In this document: positions 7,673 to 16,185 of the stretch, in pieces
How the letters are laid out: every line of letters starts with the position of its first letter
Position numbering within the stretch: position 1 is the first letter of the stretch
Assembly: GCA_017886765.1 (NCBI GenBank)
Contig: JAGHJI010000069.1
Location: 1 to 64,000 of the forward strand
DNA: 64,000 bases
Reading direction: 5' to 3'
Source of the DNA: Eubacterium sp.
GTDB lineage: Bacteria > Bacillota > Clostridia > Oscillospirales > Acutalibacteraceae
Translations under genes and position numbers: made by a program
The notes under the pieces: model-generated
What the model was told of the DNA's origin: nothing
Databases searched by the model: none
The model's input: the letters and a program-made list of their open reading frames with translations, nothing else

Positions 7673-10357
7673 ATGAATCAACATGTAAAAAAAGCGCTTT
7701 GCTTTATTCTTTGCGGTACTTTCATTTTTTCAATGTCTGCCTGTTCAGGCAGCAAAATAGAGACCGGTGAAATCGAAAAGCTGTTTGAGAATCTAAGCAA
7801 AATCTCATACAGCGAAAGCTATGAAGAACTGTCTGATTCAAAAGAAAACAAAACGGATACCTGGCGCCACGGTATGGTATCCGGCAACGGTATGCAGGGA
7901 TTTGTTGAAAGCGGTTCCCCTTATTCTGATACATTCATTTTTCAGAATATGCATTTCATTATGCCCAATGAAAATGTGCGTTACTGCCCCGAAACCTTTG
8001 ATGAACTGGAAACAGTCAAGCAATCCATAGTCAAGGGTGAGGACATCACGGACAACGCCAGCTATGATGACGTTTACCGCTTTCATCCCGGCGGTCAGCT
8101 GAGAATAGAAACCGACGGAAAAGGAGCAGACGATTATGTCAGATACACCGACTATGAGACCTCTCAGGTGGGCGTTCATTACAAAAACGACGACGGTGTA
8201 TGGGACAGAAAGTCCTTTACCTCCATGGCGGACAGTGTAGTGATCACACAAATAACCTCCTCCGACATCGGCGCGCAAATCAACGCCACCCTTTCCTTTG
8301 ATGATATTTCGACCATGGCAAACTTCGGAGACAGCGACGAGGTTAATCTGAAATACAAAAAAATCGTAAGTGAAAACGCCGACTCCATAGCTATGGCGGC
8401 ACACTATCCTGATTATGAAAACAGCGAACTGAAAAACGGCGGTTACGCTACGCTGACTTACGTGGTCACGTCAGGCGGAACAAAGGAAAAGGTCGTCTTG
8501 GACAAAAATACGGACGAGGAACAGTTTTTCGGCGACAATAACGGTATACGGATAACAGGAGCGGACGAGGTATATCTGATCACTGTATCAGACCGCACCT
8601 ACGATATGGGAACTTACAGTGACTTTGACAGCCAGGAAAGCTTTGCCCTGACAGACGAACTCTATCAGCGGACAAAAGCGGTCGCCGACAAATATACGTC
8701 AGACGGCCATTTTAACTACGAAGCCGCCCTGGAAAATCATCTTGCAATTTATCAGCCGCAATTTGACTCCGTTGCGCTCACCTTGGGAGAAAACGATATG
8801 CGGTCAAATGAGGAACTCCTGAAAGAACAGCGCGGCAGCGACGATATCAGTTCTGCCCTTGCCCAAAGAGCATACTATGCCGGAAGGTACGCATATCTTT
8901 GCTGCAGCGGATATTCCACCAGCAGACTTTACGGTATGTGGACCGGGGAATGGAACACCGGCTGGGGCAGCAAATACACAATGGACGCCAATGTTAATCT
9001 CCAGACCTCTTCCATGAACACCGGTAATATGTCCTCCTCACCGGTAGGATACGCGTATTTTATACTGAGGCAATTACCAGACTGGGAGGAAAACGCATAC
9101 GCCACCCACGGCTTTACGGACGCGATACAGGCTCCGGTAAACACAGACGGCGACAAGGCGGTCATAACAGAGACCTGCTATCCTTACCCGTTCAGGTACT
9201 GGAACGCCGGAACCTCATGGATGATACAGCCCTTATATGAAACGCTCAAATGCTACGGCAACATAAACATTCCCCTCAGTGATGAATTTGACCTGGACGA
9301 TCTCCGGTCCGTCCTGTCCGTTACGGAGGAGGATCTGACAGACTCTCAGATTGAGGAAATGGAGCAGAGAGGATATCTGCGGCTTACCGAGGATATTCTC
9401 TATCCCCTGCTTGTGAAATCGGCAAACTACTGGGCGCAGCTTATGACTCCCGAATACTACACCGACAGCACCGGCGGTATTCACTACGAAGAAGGAAAGA
9501 CAGCTTTAAACGACGGGGAGAGTTATTGCATACTGCCCAGCTATTCGCCGGAAAACAATCCGTCAAATTATCCCAGCCCGTCTGATGCCAACTGCGCCAT
9601 TGACATAGCGGCGTGCAGGGATAATCTCAATATGCTGATTGATATTATGTCACAGGTGGACCCGCAGGCGGATACTTCCAAGTGGCAGCAGCTTCTTGAA
9701 GATTTGCCCCCTTACCTGTATGACGAGACCGGCGCACTGAAAGAATGGGCGACAACCGCCTTCGAGGAAAACAACGAGCACAGGCATCTGAGCCATCTTT
9801 ACTGCGTATGGCCGTTATTTGAAACACAGGATAACCAGGAGCTTGCAGACGCCTGTATCCAGGCAATCAACAACCGTGAAAGTGAAAATGAAGCCAGCCA
9901 CGCCCTTGTTCACCGTTCGCTGATTGCGGCAAGACTCAAAGACAGGGAAAGCCTGACCAACGCGGTTACGGATCTGATGAATCATAAAATACATTACGAT
10001 TCGCTTATGACCAACCACGATTATGACCGAGGAAGCTGTTACTGCACGGACTTTGCCATCGGCTATCTCGGCATCATCAACGAAAGCCTTGTATTCTCCA
10101 ACACCGGAGAGATTGAAATACTGCCGGCGCTTATGACCAACGGCTTCGATAAGGGTGTTCTTACCGGTGTAAGGGCAAGAACCAGAGCAGAGATACAGCG
10201 GCTGGAATGGGATATTGAAACAGGCACCGCCACGGTGGAGATCAAATCGGATATCGACCAGGAAATCAAAGTATCCTGCGGACTGTCCGACAAGGAAGAA
10301 ACAATGAAATTCAAAGCAGGAGAAGTAAAATCCGTGACCTTTGAGCTCAGCGCATAA
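7673..10357 (+). CDS. Glycoside hydrolase family 95-type lipoprotein (alpha-L-fucosidase/galactosidase class)
   Basis: 894 residues. A lipoprotein signal ends at SAC (Cys24), so the enzyme should sit outside the cell. TWRHGMVSGNGMQGF near residue 65 matches the N-terminal beta domain of GH95. The (alpha/alpha)6 part has DANVNLQ (the N-x-N pair used by GH95), PSYSPENNPS and NEHRHLSHLYCVWP. GH95 enzymes remove terminal alpha-1,2-L-fucose or alpha-L-galactose from host glycans, milk oligosaccharides or plant xyloglucan; which one applies here cannot be read from sequence. Ribosome site GAGGTGAT. Divergent from the AraC-type regulator. Confidence 0.88.
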   Translation: MNQHVKKALCFILCGTFIFSMSACSGSKIETGEIEKLFENLSKISYSESYEELSDSKENKTDTWRHGMVSGNGMQGFVESGSPYSDTFIFQNMHFIMPNENVRYCPETFDELETVKQSIVKGEDITDNASYDDVYRFHPGGQLRIETDGKGADDYVRYTDYETSQVGVHYKNDDGVWDRKSFTSMADSVVITQITSSDIGAQINATLSFDDISTMANFGDSDEVNLKYKKIVSENADSIAMAAHYPDYENSELKNGGYATLTYVVTSGGTKEKVVLDKNTDEEQFFGDNNGIRITGADEVYLITVSDRTYDMGTYSDFDSQESFALTDELYQRTKAVADKYTSDGHFNYEAALENHLAIYQPQFDSVALTLGENDMRSNEELLKEQRGSDDISSALAQRAYYAGRYAYLCCSGYSTSRLYGMWTGEWNTGWGSKYTMDANVNLQTSSMNTGNMSSSPVGYAYFILRQLPDWEENAYATHGFTDAIQAPVNTDGDKAVITETCYPYPFRYWNAGTSWMIQPLYETLKCYGNINIPLSDEFDLDDLRSVLSVTEEDLTDSQIEEMEQRGYLRLTEDILYPLLVKSANYWAQLMTPEYYTDSTGGIHYEEGKTALNDGESYCILPSYSPENNPSNYPSPSDANCAIDIAACRDNLNMLIDIMSQVDPQADTSKWQQLLEDLPPYLYDETGALKEWATTAFEENNEHRHLSHLYCVWPLFETQDNQELADACIQAINNRESENEASHALVHRSLIAARLKDRESLTNAVTDLMNHKIHYDSLMTNHDYDRGSCYCTDFAIGYLGIINESLVFSNTGEIEILPALMTNGFDKGVLTGVRARTRAEIQRLEWDIETGTATVEIKSDIDQEIKVSCGLSDKEETMKFKAGEVKSVTFELSA

Positions 10358-10366
10358 ATCTAAAAC

Positions 10367-10402
10367 AAAAGGCTGTGAAAAAATCACAGCCTTTTATTTT
10401 TT
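10367..10402. terminator. Bidirectional intrinsic terminator
   Basis: AAGGCTGTGA and TCACAGCCTT form a perfect stem with an A5 loop, followed by TTATTTTTTT on the plus strand and a T-run on the minus strand. It serves the GH95 gene and the converging flavodoxin-like gene. Confidence 0.9.
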
Positions 10403-10413
10403 TAATGATATAC

Positions 10414-10974
10414 TTATTTAATGCTTTTTCCCAGCTCATATGCCTGAGCTGTTTTTTCTTTTCCTTCGTCAGTATTATGAATGTCCCCTGCGCCCATAAC
10501 GCCGCCGCAGAGAATTTTGCCGAGACTTTTCCAGCCAAGGTGCTTTTCAAGTCGGTCATACCAGTATTCGCTCTCTTCAAAGCCGTGTCCCTCGGCCGCC
10601 ATAATCAGAACGCTCTCTTTTTTCGGATTACGGTAATCCGGGTCGCACTCCGCTACAGCAAACAAACGGTCAAAAGCGTTCTTGAGCTGACCGCTGATGG
10701 TCCAGTAATAAAGCGGCGTTGCCAGAACAACGATATCCGCCTCTTTATAAACAGGATAAATTTTATCCATATCGTCTTTCTGTACACAGAGACTGTCAGG
10801 ATTTTTACCGCCGCAGAAACAGCCTTTGCAGCCGTGGATATTCATTCTGTCCAGGGAAAACGCCGTAACGCTGTTTCCCGATTCCCGCGCGCCTTTGACG
10901 AACGCGTCTATAAGAGCCGAAGTATTTCCCTTAGCCCTGGGACTGCCGTTTAAAACGATTATTTTTTTACTCAT
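10414..10974 (-). CDS. NADPH-dependent FMN reductase / flavodoxin-fold protein
   Basis: 186 residues from ATG 10974 (GAGGTGA 7 nt upstream), preferred to an upstream in-frame start. KKIIVLNGSPRAKGNTSALIDAF is the phosphate-binding loop of the NADPH-dependent FMN reductase family. CKGCFCGGKN is the Cys-containing insert of the iron-sulfur flavoprotein-like group, and ATPLYYWTISGQLKNAFDRL contacts the flavin ring. It is divergent from an HxlR regulator, the usual arrangement for electrophile- or nitro-stress reductases. The substrate is unknown. Confidence 0.88.
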   Translation of the reverse strand: MSKKIIVLNGSPRAKGNTSALIDAFVKGARESGNSVTAFSLDRMNIHGCKGCFCGGKNPDSLCVQKDDMDKIYPVYKEADIVVLATPLYYWTISGQLKNAFDRLFAVAECDPDYRNPKKESVLIMAAEGHGFEESEYWYDRLEKHLGWKSLGKILCGGVMGAGDIHNTDEGKEKTAQAYELGKSIK

Positions 10975-11083
10975 AACATTCACCTCATTGACTGATTTTG
11001 TTTTTATGCTATAATTGTAACATAAATAATCCATTCGTAAAGTACGCACATTAAGGTAATATACTATAGTTGAGGAAAGTATT

Positions 11084-11416
11084 ATGATAAAAAATTATAT
11101 TGAAAACGCTAATTTTGAAGACACCGGATTTTATTATACCCTCTCTCTAATCAGCGGTAAATACAAAATGGTAATCCTGTACTGCCTGATGGAGTTTGGC
11201 GTTGTCAGATTCAATGAGCTTCAGCGGTATATCAAAACCATTTCCTACAAAACGCTGAGCGCGAACCTCAAGGAACTGGAAAAGGATAATCTTATCACAA
11301 GAAAAGAATACCCGCAAATACCGCCTAAGGTAGAATACAGTCTGACACAGCGGGGACGTTCACTTGTGGAGGTGCTTGATCGTCTTTGTGTCTGGGGAGA
11401 GGAAAACAGACAATAA
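11084..11416 (+). CDS. HxlR-family winged-helix regulator
   Basis: 110 residues. GKYKMVILYCL...RFNELQRYI.TISYKTLSANLKELEKDNLITRKEY.Q.PPKVEYSLTQRG covers the whole HxlR winged helix, whose members sense aldehydes, quinones or disulfide stress. Only the N-terminal 25 residues are non-canonical. The gene faces away from the flavodoxin-like reductase across 109 bp, so it probably controls that gene and itself. No Cys is placed near the N terminus as in HypR or YodB. Confidence 0.88.
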   Translation: MIKNYIENANFEDTGFYYTLSLISGKYKMVILYCLMEFGVVRFNELQRYIKTISYKTLSANLKELEKDNLITRKEYPQIPPKVEYSLTQRGRSLVEVLDRLCVWGEENRQ

Positions 11417-11480
11417 ACAGCTTATACGGACTGTTGCCTATTCCCGTCTTGTTTATTCTTACAACAGTGGAGCAATGATT

Positions 11481-11510
11481 AAAGCCCTTGGGACAATTCC
11501 CAAGGGCTTT
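11481..11510. terminator. Hairpin terminator after tRNA-Arg (and after the HxlR gene)
   Basis: AAAGCCCTTGGGA and TTCCCAAGGGCTTT form a near-perfect stem directly beside the CCA end of the tRNA. The T-run is short on both sides (TTTAAT toward minus, TTTT toward plus). Confidence 0.7.
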
Positions 11511-11587
11511 TGGCGCGCCGGAAGGGACTCGAACCCCCGACCTACTGGTTCGTAGCCAGTCACTCTATCCAGCTGAGCTACCGGCGC
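11511..11587 (-). tRNA. tRNA-Arg (anticodon ACG), CCA encoded
   Basis: Acceptor stem GCGCCGG/CCGGCGC; D arm GCTC-AGCTGGATA-GAGT; anticodon stem ACTGG/CCAGT with loop CTACGAA, giving anticodon ACG (inosine-modified in bacteria to read CGU, CGC and CGA). T arm contains GGTTCGAGTCC with two G-U pairs; discriminator G; encoded CCA. No attachment-site duplication or integrase is visible nearby. Confidence 0.97.
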
Positions 11588-11602
11588 ATACGGTAAAATA
11601 TC

Positions 11603-11633
11603 AGCTAAGCACAATCCGTTTTTGTGCTTAGCT
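11603..11633 (-). other. 12-bp perfect hairpin in the tRNA-Arg 5' leader
   Basis: AGCTAAGCACAA pairs exactly with TTGTGCTTAGCT across a 7-nt loop. It begins at the predicted transcript start and ends 15 nt before the mature tRNA. It may terminate transcription arriving from the gene at 11680, or protect the precursor. Confidence 0.65.
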
Positions 11634-11662
11634 AATATAACACATTATGATTAAAATTGCAA
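11634..11662 (-). promoter_or_regulatory. tRNA-Arg promoter
   Basis: Minus strand: -35 TTGCAA (11657-11662), 17-bp spacer, -10 TATATT (11634-11639). Confidence 0.75.
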
Positions 11663-11679
11663 TACTTTTTTATATAAAA

Positions 11680-12114
11680 TTATTTCGGATTCTCTTTCAG
11701 GTACCTGTCAAGTAAATCCGCCGCAAAGGCGATCATTTCCGGACACGGGCGCTTTTTATAATAGGCAGAGGTCCTTGCTTCCGGCACCGGAGAATCGGCA
11801 CCTTTGGTCTTTAGACCTAACAGCTCACGGCAGACGATGGATCCATACTGCTTACGGAATGCACCGGCCATCTCCTGCACTCTTGCGTAAATACCCGCTC
11901 TGTCATCGTCATACACAGCGGAAAGGACAAAGGTCATTCCGGATACTGCTCCGCATACCTCTCTCATTCTGCCCATACCGCCGCCGAAGCCAATGGTAAG
12001 CTTTTTGGTGAGATGTTCATCCAGCCCGGTTTCCTCACAAAACGCCGCCGCAACGGCCTGTGAGCAGTTGCAGCCTGACATAAAGAGACTTTTTGCCTTT
12101 TCCCCTTTCGTCAT
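11680..12114 (-). CDS. C-GCAxxG-C-C family putative redox protein
   Basis: 144 residues from ATG 12114, just 2 nt beyond the stop of the upstream gene, so translation is probably coupled. Motifs are SGCNCSQAVAAAF, FGGGMGRMREVCGAVSG, CRELLG and CPEM, the spaced Cys pattern of the small redox-active C_GCAxxG_C_C family common in anaerobes. The family is usually assigned a cofactor- or redox-related role without a proven reaction. A longer upstream frame exists, but its N terminus is just the neighbouring gene read in another frame. Confidence 0.85.
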   Translation of the reverse strand: MTKGEKAKSLFMSGCNCSQAVAAAFCEETGLDEHLTKKLTIGFGGGMGRMREVCGAVSGMTFVLSAVYDDDRAGIYARVQEMAGAFRKQYGSIVCRELLGLKTKGADSPVPEARTSAYYKKRPCPEMIAFAADLLDRYLKENPK

Positions 12115-12115
12115 A

Positions 12116-12856
12116 TCATTCACCAAAATTGACATCGCCCTCACCGGAATCATCCGCTGTAGTCTCCACTCGGTTAAACACGGCGGAAAAGCTTGCATTC
12201 TCGTTAGCCGTAAACGAATAACTTGCGGAACTGCTGACCTTAATTCCGTCAGAGTACCAGCCGTCAAACACATAACCGTTGTCAGCTGTTGCGGTCAAAG
12301 TGACTCTGTCACCGTTTTGATATTCACCGCCGCCGCTGACCGTTCCGCCGCCGCTGCTGTTGGCGTTGATATACCATGTGGCAGCCGTTGTAGTAGTGGT
12401 GGTTTGCGGAGCCGTTGTGGTAGTTGTTGTCGTGGTCGTTCTTCTTTCTGTTGCGCGCTGGGTCGTCCACCGGGTCGTACTTTCCGTAGTCTGCTGGGTA
12501 GTCGTTGTGTCCGTCGTGGTTTCGTCTTCATTTCTTGAGCTGTTAACGGCAACAACAATAACAGAAACAATGATTGCCACCAGCACCACGGCCAAAATGG
12601 CTATTACTATAATACTCTTTTTTTCCGCCGGTGTTTTTTCATTTTTCCCGTCCTTATCCGGTCTGTCCGGCTGCGGCGCTGACGGAGACGGTGAAGCGTC
12701 AGTCGGCCTGACCGGTTCCGTTACCGCATTAAAGGTCTGGGTACGGGTTTCTTCTTCAGGAGTCTGGATATCCTCCTCATCATAAAGGGGCGAACCGCAG
12801 GTTTCACAAATATATCGGTTATCATCATTATATGTTCCGCAATTTTTACATCTCAT
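12116..12856 (-). CDS. Zinc-ribbon membrane protein with Thr-rich stalk and InlB-type repeat
   Basis: 246 residues from ATG 12856 (GGGAGAAA 6 nt upstream). Order: N-terminal zinc ribbon CKNCGTYNDDNRYICETCG; acidic and proline-rich linker; one membrane helix (SIIVIAILAVVLVAIIVSVIVV); a stalk of about 45 residues, mostly Thr and Gln; then a GGG/WYINANSSGGGTV...DGWYSDG domain like the divergent InlB B-repeat. The cytoplasmic ribbon and exported repeat suggest an inside-outside membrane protein, function unknown. The Thr stalk may be O-glycosylated. Confidence 0.75.
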   Translation of the reverse strand: MRCKNCGTYNDDNRYICETCGSPLYDEEDIQTPEEETRTQTFNAVTEPVRPTDASPSPSAPQPDRPDKDGKNEKTPAEKKSIIVIAILAVVLVAIIVSVIVVAVNSSRNEDETTTDTTTTQQTTESTTRWTTQRATERRTTTTTTTTTAPQTTTTTTAATWYINANSSGGGTVSGGGEYQNGDRVTLTATADNGYVFDGWYSDGIKVSSSASYSFTANENASFSAVFNRVETTADDSGEGDVNFGE

Positions 12857-12998
12857 ATTTATTTCTCCCATTACATATTAAATATGTTAAAATTATGCAA
12901 TATCATATTTATTATAGCACAAGCGGTGTCAAATCTCAATAAAATATAGTTTAAATTTATAATATCGTAAAATAATTAAGAGAATTTTTAAAATTCTA

Positions 12999-13027
12999 TT
13001 GACTTTTTGTTCAAATTAATATAAATT
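12999..13027 (+). promoter_or_regulatory. Promoter of the 13085 lipoprotein gene
   Basis: -35 TTGACT (12999-13004), 17-bp spacer, -10 TAAATT (13022-13027). Confidence 0.55.
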
Positions 13028-13084
13028 TTATATGTAGTGTTTTGTTTGAAACAGACTCGTACTATTTTGAAAGGGGATCCTGAA

Positions 13085-14062
13085 ATGAACAAATATGTGA
13101 AAAAAGGATTATGCATTGCACTTGCAGCAGGACTTATCGCAAGTTCCTTTGCCGGATGTGCAAAAATCAATTATGTAACAAACAGCGCTGTTGAGGCTAT
13201 CTATAAGGTTAAAGACGGAAGCTGGCAGGAAACAGAAGCCGAGGGCGAAGGTACGGGAGAGAGCGATCCTGTTGTTATCGATCCGCTTACTCCGGGTACA
13301 TACGGCGGTATTGAGTTCAACACGCTGGAGGATGTAGCCAATTATTATGTAACGGCTTATGATTATACCAAGACTCTTACAGCAGAATATATTGACGAAG
13401 AGGGCAATACGCAGACTTACTACAAGCTTCTCGGCGATGAGAACCTTGATGTAGGAGAAATTATGATCGACGGTTCAAGCAACGCTGTAATCAACAACCT
13501 TGTTCCCGGCATTGTCGGCGGATTATTTGCGCCAAGCACATACGGTCTTGTTCCCAGCTATAACAGAGATCCTAATCTTGATAACAACTCTGAGGACGCA
13601 ACCCGTAAGGCTGACCATGATTTCAGAACATCCGGCGTAACGGCTGACGATATTCTTGAGGCGAACGTAACCGATAACGGCGACGGCACAATCACAATGG
13701 TAATCCAGCCGAAAGCAGGTCAGATGAGCACACGAGGCGATGATTCACAGGGACGTTTCTTTGAGGTTCTGGGTGACATCGGCGGCGTTGTATCAAGCAT
13801 TGATATGATTTCCTTTGCCGAGGGTACTGCTGAGGAGAATGTTATCGTTGACTACAAAGGCGGCACTGTAACGGTTAAGATCGATACCGCTACCAACGAA
13901 ATCGTTGAGGCTGATTATAAAATGATCGCCAACGTTTCTGTTAACCACGCAACTGTTGCGGTTATCAGAGATAAGAGCGCTTCACTTGTTATCACATACA
14001 CAAACCATTTCCCTGCTTCTGACGAATATCTTCTGGAATCAAGAGGTATTAAAAGAGCGTAA
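13085..14062 (+). CDS. Lipoprotein of unknown function
   Basis: 325 residues from ATG 13085, chosen for its AAAGGGG ribosome site. The lipoprotein signal MNKYVKKGLCIALAAGLIA...FAGC has its Cys at residue 24. The mature part is acidic, with no catalytic motif I recognise. It has alternating strands typical of a beta-rich extracellular domain (GTITMVIQPKAGQ, IVDYKGGTVTVKIDTATNEIVEADYKMIANVSV). Between its own promoter and terminator it forms a single-gene unit. Confidence 0.7.
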   Translation: MNKYVKKGLCIALAAGLIASSFAGCAKINYVTNSAVEAIYKVKDGSWQETEAEGEGTGESDPVVIDPLTPGTYGGIEFNTLEDVANYYVTAYDYTKTLTAEYIDEEGNTQTYYKLLGDENLDVGEIMIDGSSNAVINNLVPGIVGGLFAPSTYGLVPSYNRDPNLDNNSEDATRKADHDFRTSGVTADDILEANVTDNGDGTITMVIQPKAGQMSTRGDDSQGRFFEVLGDIGGVVSSIDMISFAEGTAEENVIVDYKGGTVTVKIDTATNEIVEADYKMIANVSVNHATVAVIRDKSASLVITYTNHFPASDEYLLESRGIKRA

Positions 14063-14076
14063 CAAATGAAAGGATT

Positions 14077-14104
14077 AAAGCCCGGCATAACGCCGGGCTT
14101 TTTC
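14077..14104 (+). terminator. Intrinsic terminator after the 13085 lipoprotein
   Basis: AAAGCCCGGC-ATAAC-GCCGGGCTTTTT: strong GC stem with a T5 tail. Confidence 0.92.
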
Positions 14105-14132
14105 TATATTTGTATTGTTAATAATTTATATA

Positions 14133-14161
14133 TTGATAAGGAAATTATTATGTAGTATAAT
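14133..14161 (+). promoter_or_regulatory. Promoter of the 14228 membrane protein gene
   Basis: -35 TTGATA (14133-14138), 17-bp spacer, -10 TATAAT (14156-14161). A leader of about 60 nt follows, with ribosome site CAGGAG before ATG 14228. Confidence 0.75.
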
Positions 14162-14227
14162 TAGATTACTGTTTCCGGCGCAGTGCAAACTGATGCCCCT
14201 CAGTAATTTAACGACAGGAGAATGTAA

Positions 14228-16111
14228 ATGGACAACAAACTGCCTAATATGGATTATGATGCCGATGAGGTAATCAATGAATTCAAGGAAAAAATCAAAT
14301 GGCCGAAAAATAAGGAAGTGACCGCAGTTGTCAAGCCATCAAAGCTTCCGCTGAGGATTTTGCTTTCCCTTTTAATAACAATCGTTGTGGGAGCAGCCGC
14401 GTACTATATGATGCTCCCCGCTCTGAATATACACGACTTGCAGATGTACCTTTACCTAATACTGCTTGTTGTTGTTTTTATGCTGTCGTTTGCTCTGGTG
14501 TGCAGAGCAAATAAAAAAGTCGAGCGCAAAGAATATGTAAAGAAAAAGTCACTGGTACCGGTTATCATCATAGGCGTGATTTTGGTTGTGATGGCAGTCG
14601 GTTATGTTGCCGGAGTCACTCTTTTCAGAGCAGAGTCATACAGTCAGCTTATGGAAGTCACCGACAGTGACTTTGAAACCGATTTTGAAGATATAAGCTA
14701 TGATAAAGTTCCCAGGATTGACGCGCAGCGTGCGCTTACTCTGGCTGACCAGCAGCTGGGCTCTCTTTCCGAATACAAGAGCCAGTATGTTGTTTCCGAT
14801 TACTCTACGCAGATCAATTACAAAAACACGCCTGTGCGTGTCGCTTATCTCGAATATGCGGACGTATTCAAATGGTTTAATAATACAAAAGACGGTTTGC
14901 CGGCATATATGCTGATTGACCTTGTAAGTCAGCAGGTAAGCGCTGTTAACTGCGTAGATGAATTTGGTGAGGGAATCAAATATTCACCTACTGAACTGTT
15001 CAACGAAAAGCTCATACGTCATCTGCGTTTTCAGTATCCCACCGAACTTTTGGATACCCCCAATTTTGAAATTGACGATACCATGCACCCTTATTGGGTT
15101 ACGGCCGTTCTTGACAAAACCATCGGTCTTTTCGGCGGAACAGATGTTAAAGGTGCAATCATTACCGATGCGCTTACCGGTGAAAGTCAGTATTACGATA
15201 TTGAACAAATAAGGACGGACAGTTCGCTGAACTGGATTGATGTGGTATACAGTGAGGCGCTTATAATCGAACAGTACAATTATTACGGCAAGCTGCAAAA
15301 CGGCTTCTGGAATTCAATCATATTCCAGGAGGATGTAAATATCGCGTCAACCGGCAGCGGAAATATCGCTATGGATGATGATGTGTGGGTATATACCGGT
15401 GTTACCTCCGCGGAATCCGACACGTCAAACTTTGGTTTCATCCTCTGCAATCAGCGCACCAAGGAAACCAGATATTACGCAAACGCCGGAGCGATTGAAA
15501 GCGCTGCTCAGCAATCGGCGACGGACGCCGTTCAGAATTATAATTACGGTGCTACATTCCCGATACTGCTGGGAATTGACGGAACACCGACATACTTTAT
15601 GTCCCTTTACGGTGATGGGGATACGGTTAAAGGCTACGCCTTTGTAAATCTGGAGGATAAGACGATTGTCGGCACCGGTCTTCTTGACGTTGCCAAAAGC
15701 GATGCCGGAGCCCTTAACAGCGCCCTTGAAAGCTATATTGACGCGCTGAAGGAAAAAGGTATCGCCGGAGATGTAAATAAGGAAGATGTACTTGTTGATG
15801 AAAATGACATTGCCGGCTCCGACAATGTATCAGACAGTGAAACGCCGGACACCACAGACACGGCGGAAAACACCGGCGGAGGCGAAAGAGATAACGCCAA
15901 CACCATAACCGGAGAGGTCACGGACATACGCTCATCAGTCAACGACGGAAACACGGTTTATTACCTGCAGATTGACGGCAAGTATTATTATATCAGCGTT
16001 GTTGACGCTATGGAGGTTCTGCTCATCTCGACCGGTGACACAGTCACCGTGGAGTTTGAGGATTCAGACAACGATACGTTCATCCCGGCAACCTCTGTAA
16101 CAACAGAATAA
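14228..16111 (+). CDS. Membrane protein with large extracytoplasmic domain, unknown function
   Basis: 627 residues. A charged N-terminal segment precedes three membrane helices (about residues 42-62, 72-92 and 108-130). A domain of about 390 residues follows, with repeated beta-propeller-like stretches (VRVAYLEYADVFKWFNN, PAYMLIDLVSQQVSAV, PYWVTAVLDKTIGLFGGTDVKGAIITDALTGE). Next comes an Asp/Ser/Thr-rich linker and a C-terminal OB-like piece (ITGEVTDIRSSVNDGNTVYYLQIDGKYY). I know no function for it. The C-terminal unit resembles nucleic-acid- or ligand-binding OB folds only in pattern. Confidence 0.65.
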   Translation: MDNKLPNMDYDADEVINEFKEKIKWPKNKEVTAVVKPSKLPLRILLSLLITIVVGAAAYYMMLPALNIHDLQMYLYLILLVVVFMLSFALVCRANKKVERKEYVKKKSLVPVIIIGVILVVMAVGYVAGVTLFRAESYSQLMEVTDSDFETDFEDISYDKVPRIDAQRALTLADQQLGSLSEYKSQYVVSDYSTQINYKNTPVRVAYLEYADVFKWFNNTKDGLPAYMLIDLVSQQVSAVNCVDEFGEGIKYSPTELFNEKLIRHLRFQYPTELLDTPNFEIDDTMHPYWVTAVLDKTIGLFGGTDVKGAIITDALTGESQYYDIEQIRTDSSLNWIDVVYSEALIIEQYNYYGKLQNGFWNSIIFQEDVNIASTGSGNIAMDDDVWVYTGVTSAESDTSNFGFILCNQRTKETRYYANAGAIESAAQQSATDAVQNYNYGATFPILLGIDGTPTYFMSLYGDGDTVKGYAFVNLEDKTIVGTGLLDVAKSDAGALNSALESYIDALKEKGIAGDVNKEDVLVDENDIAGSDNVSDSETPDTTDTAENTGGGERDNANTITGEVTDIRSSVNDGNTVYYLQIDGKYYYISVVDAMEVLLISTGDTVTVEFEDSDNDTFIPATSVTTE

Positions 16112-16127
16112 GCATTGCAAAATGATG

Positions 16128-16160
16128 AAAGACCTGCTGATTTTATTCAGCAGGTCTTTT
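16128..16160. terminator. Intrinsic terminator between convergent genes
   Basis: AAAGACCTGCTGA and TCAGCAGGTCTTTT pair around TTTTAT. It ends the 14228 gene and may also end the anSME transcript arriving from the other side. Confidence 0.9.
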
Positions 16161-16185
16161 GCATATCAGGTATAAAACGTCGATA

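Noticed and set aside
11511-11587. Integration site of a genomic island at tRNA-Arg
   Set aside because: No integrase, no repeated 3' tRNA fragment, and housekeeping-like genes on both sides.
12360-12785. Val/Ser-rich plus-strand frame of 141 codons
   Set aside because: It is the complement of the poly-Thr stalk of the zinc-ribbon protein, low complexity only.
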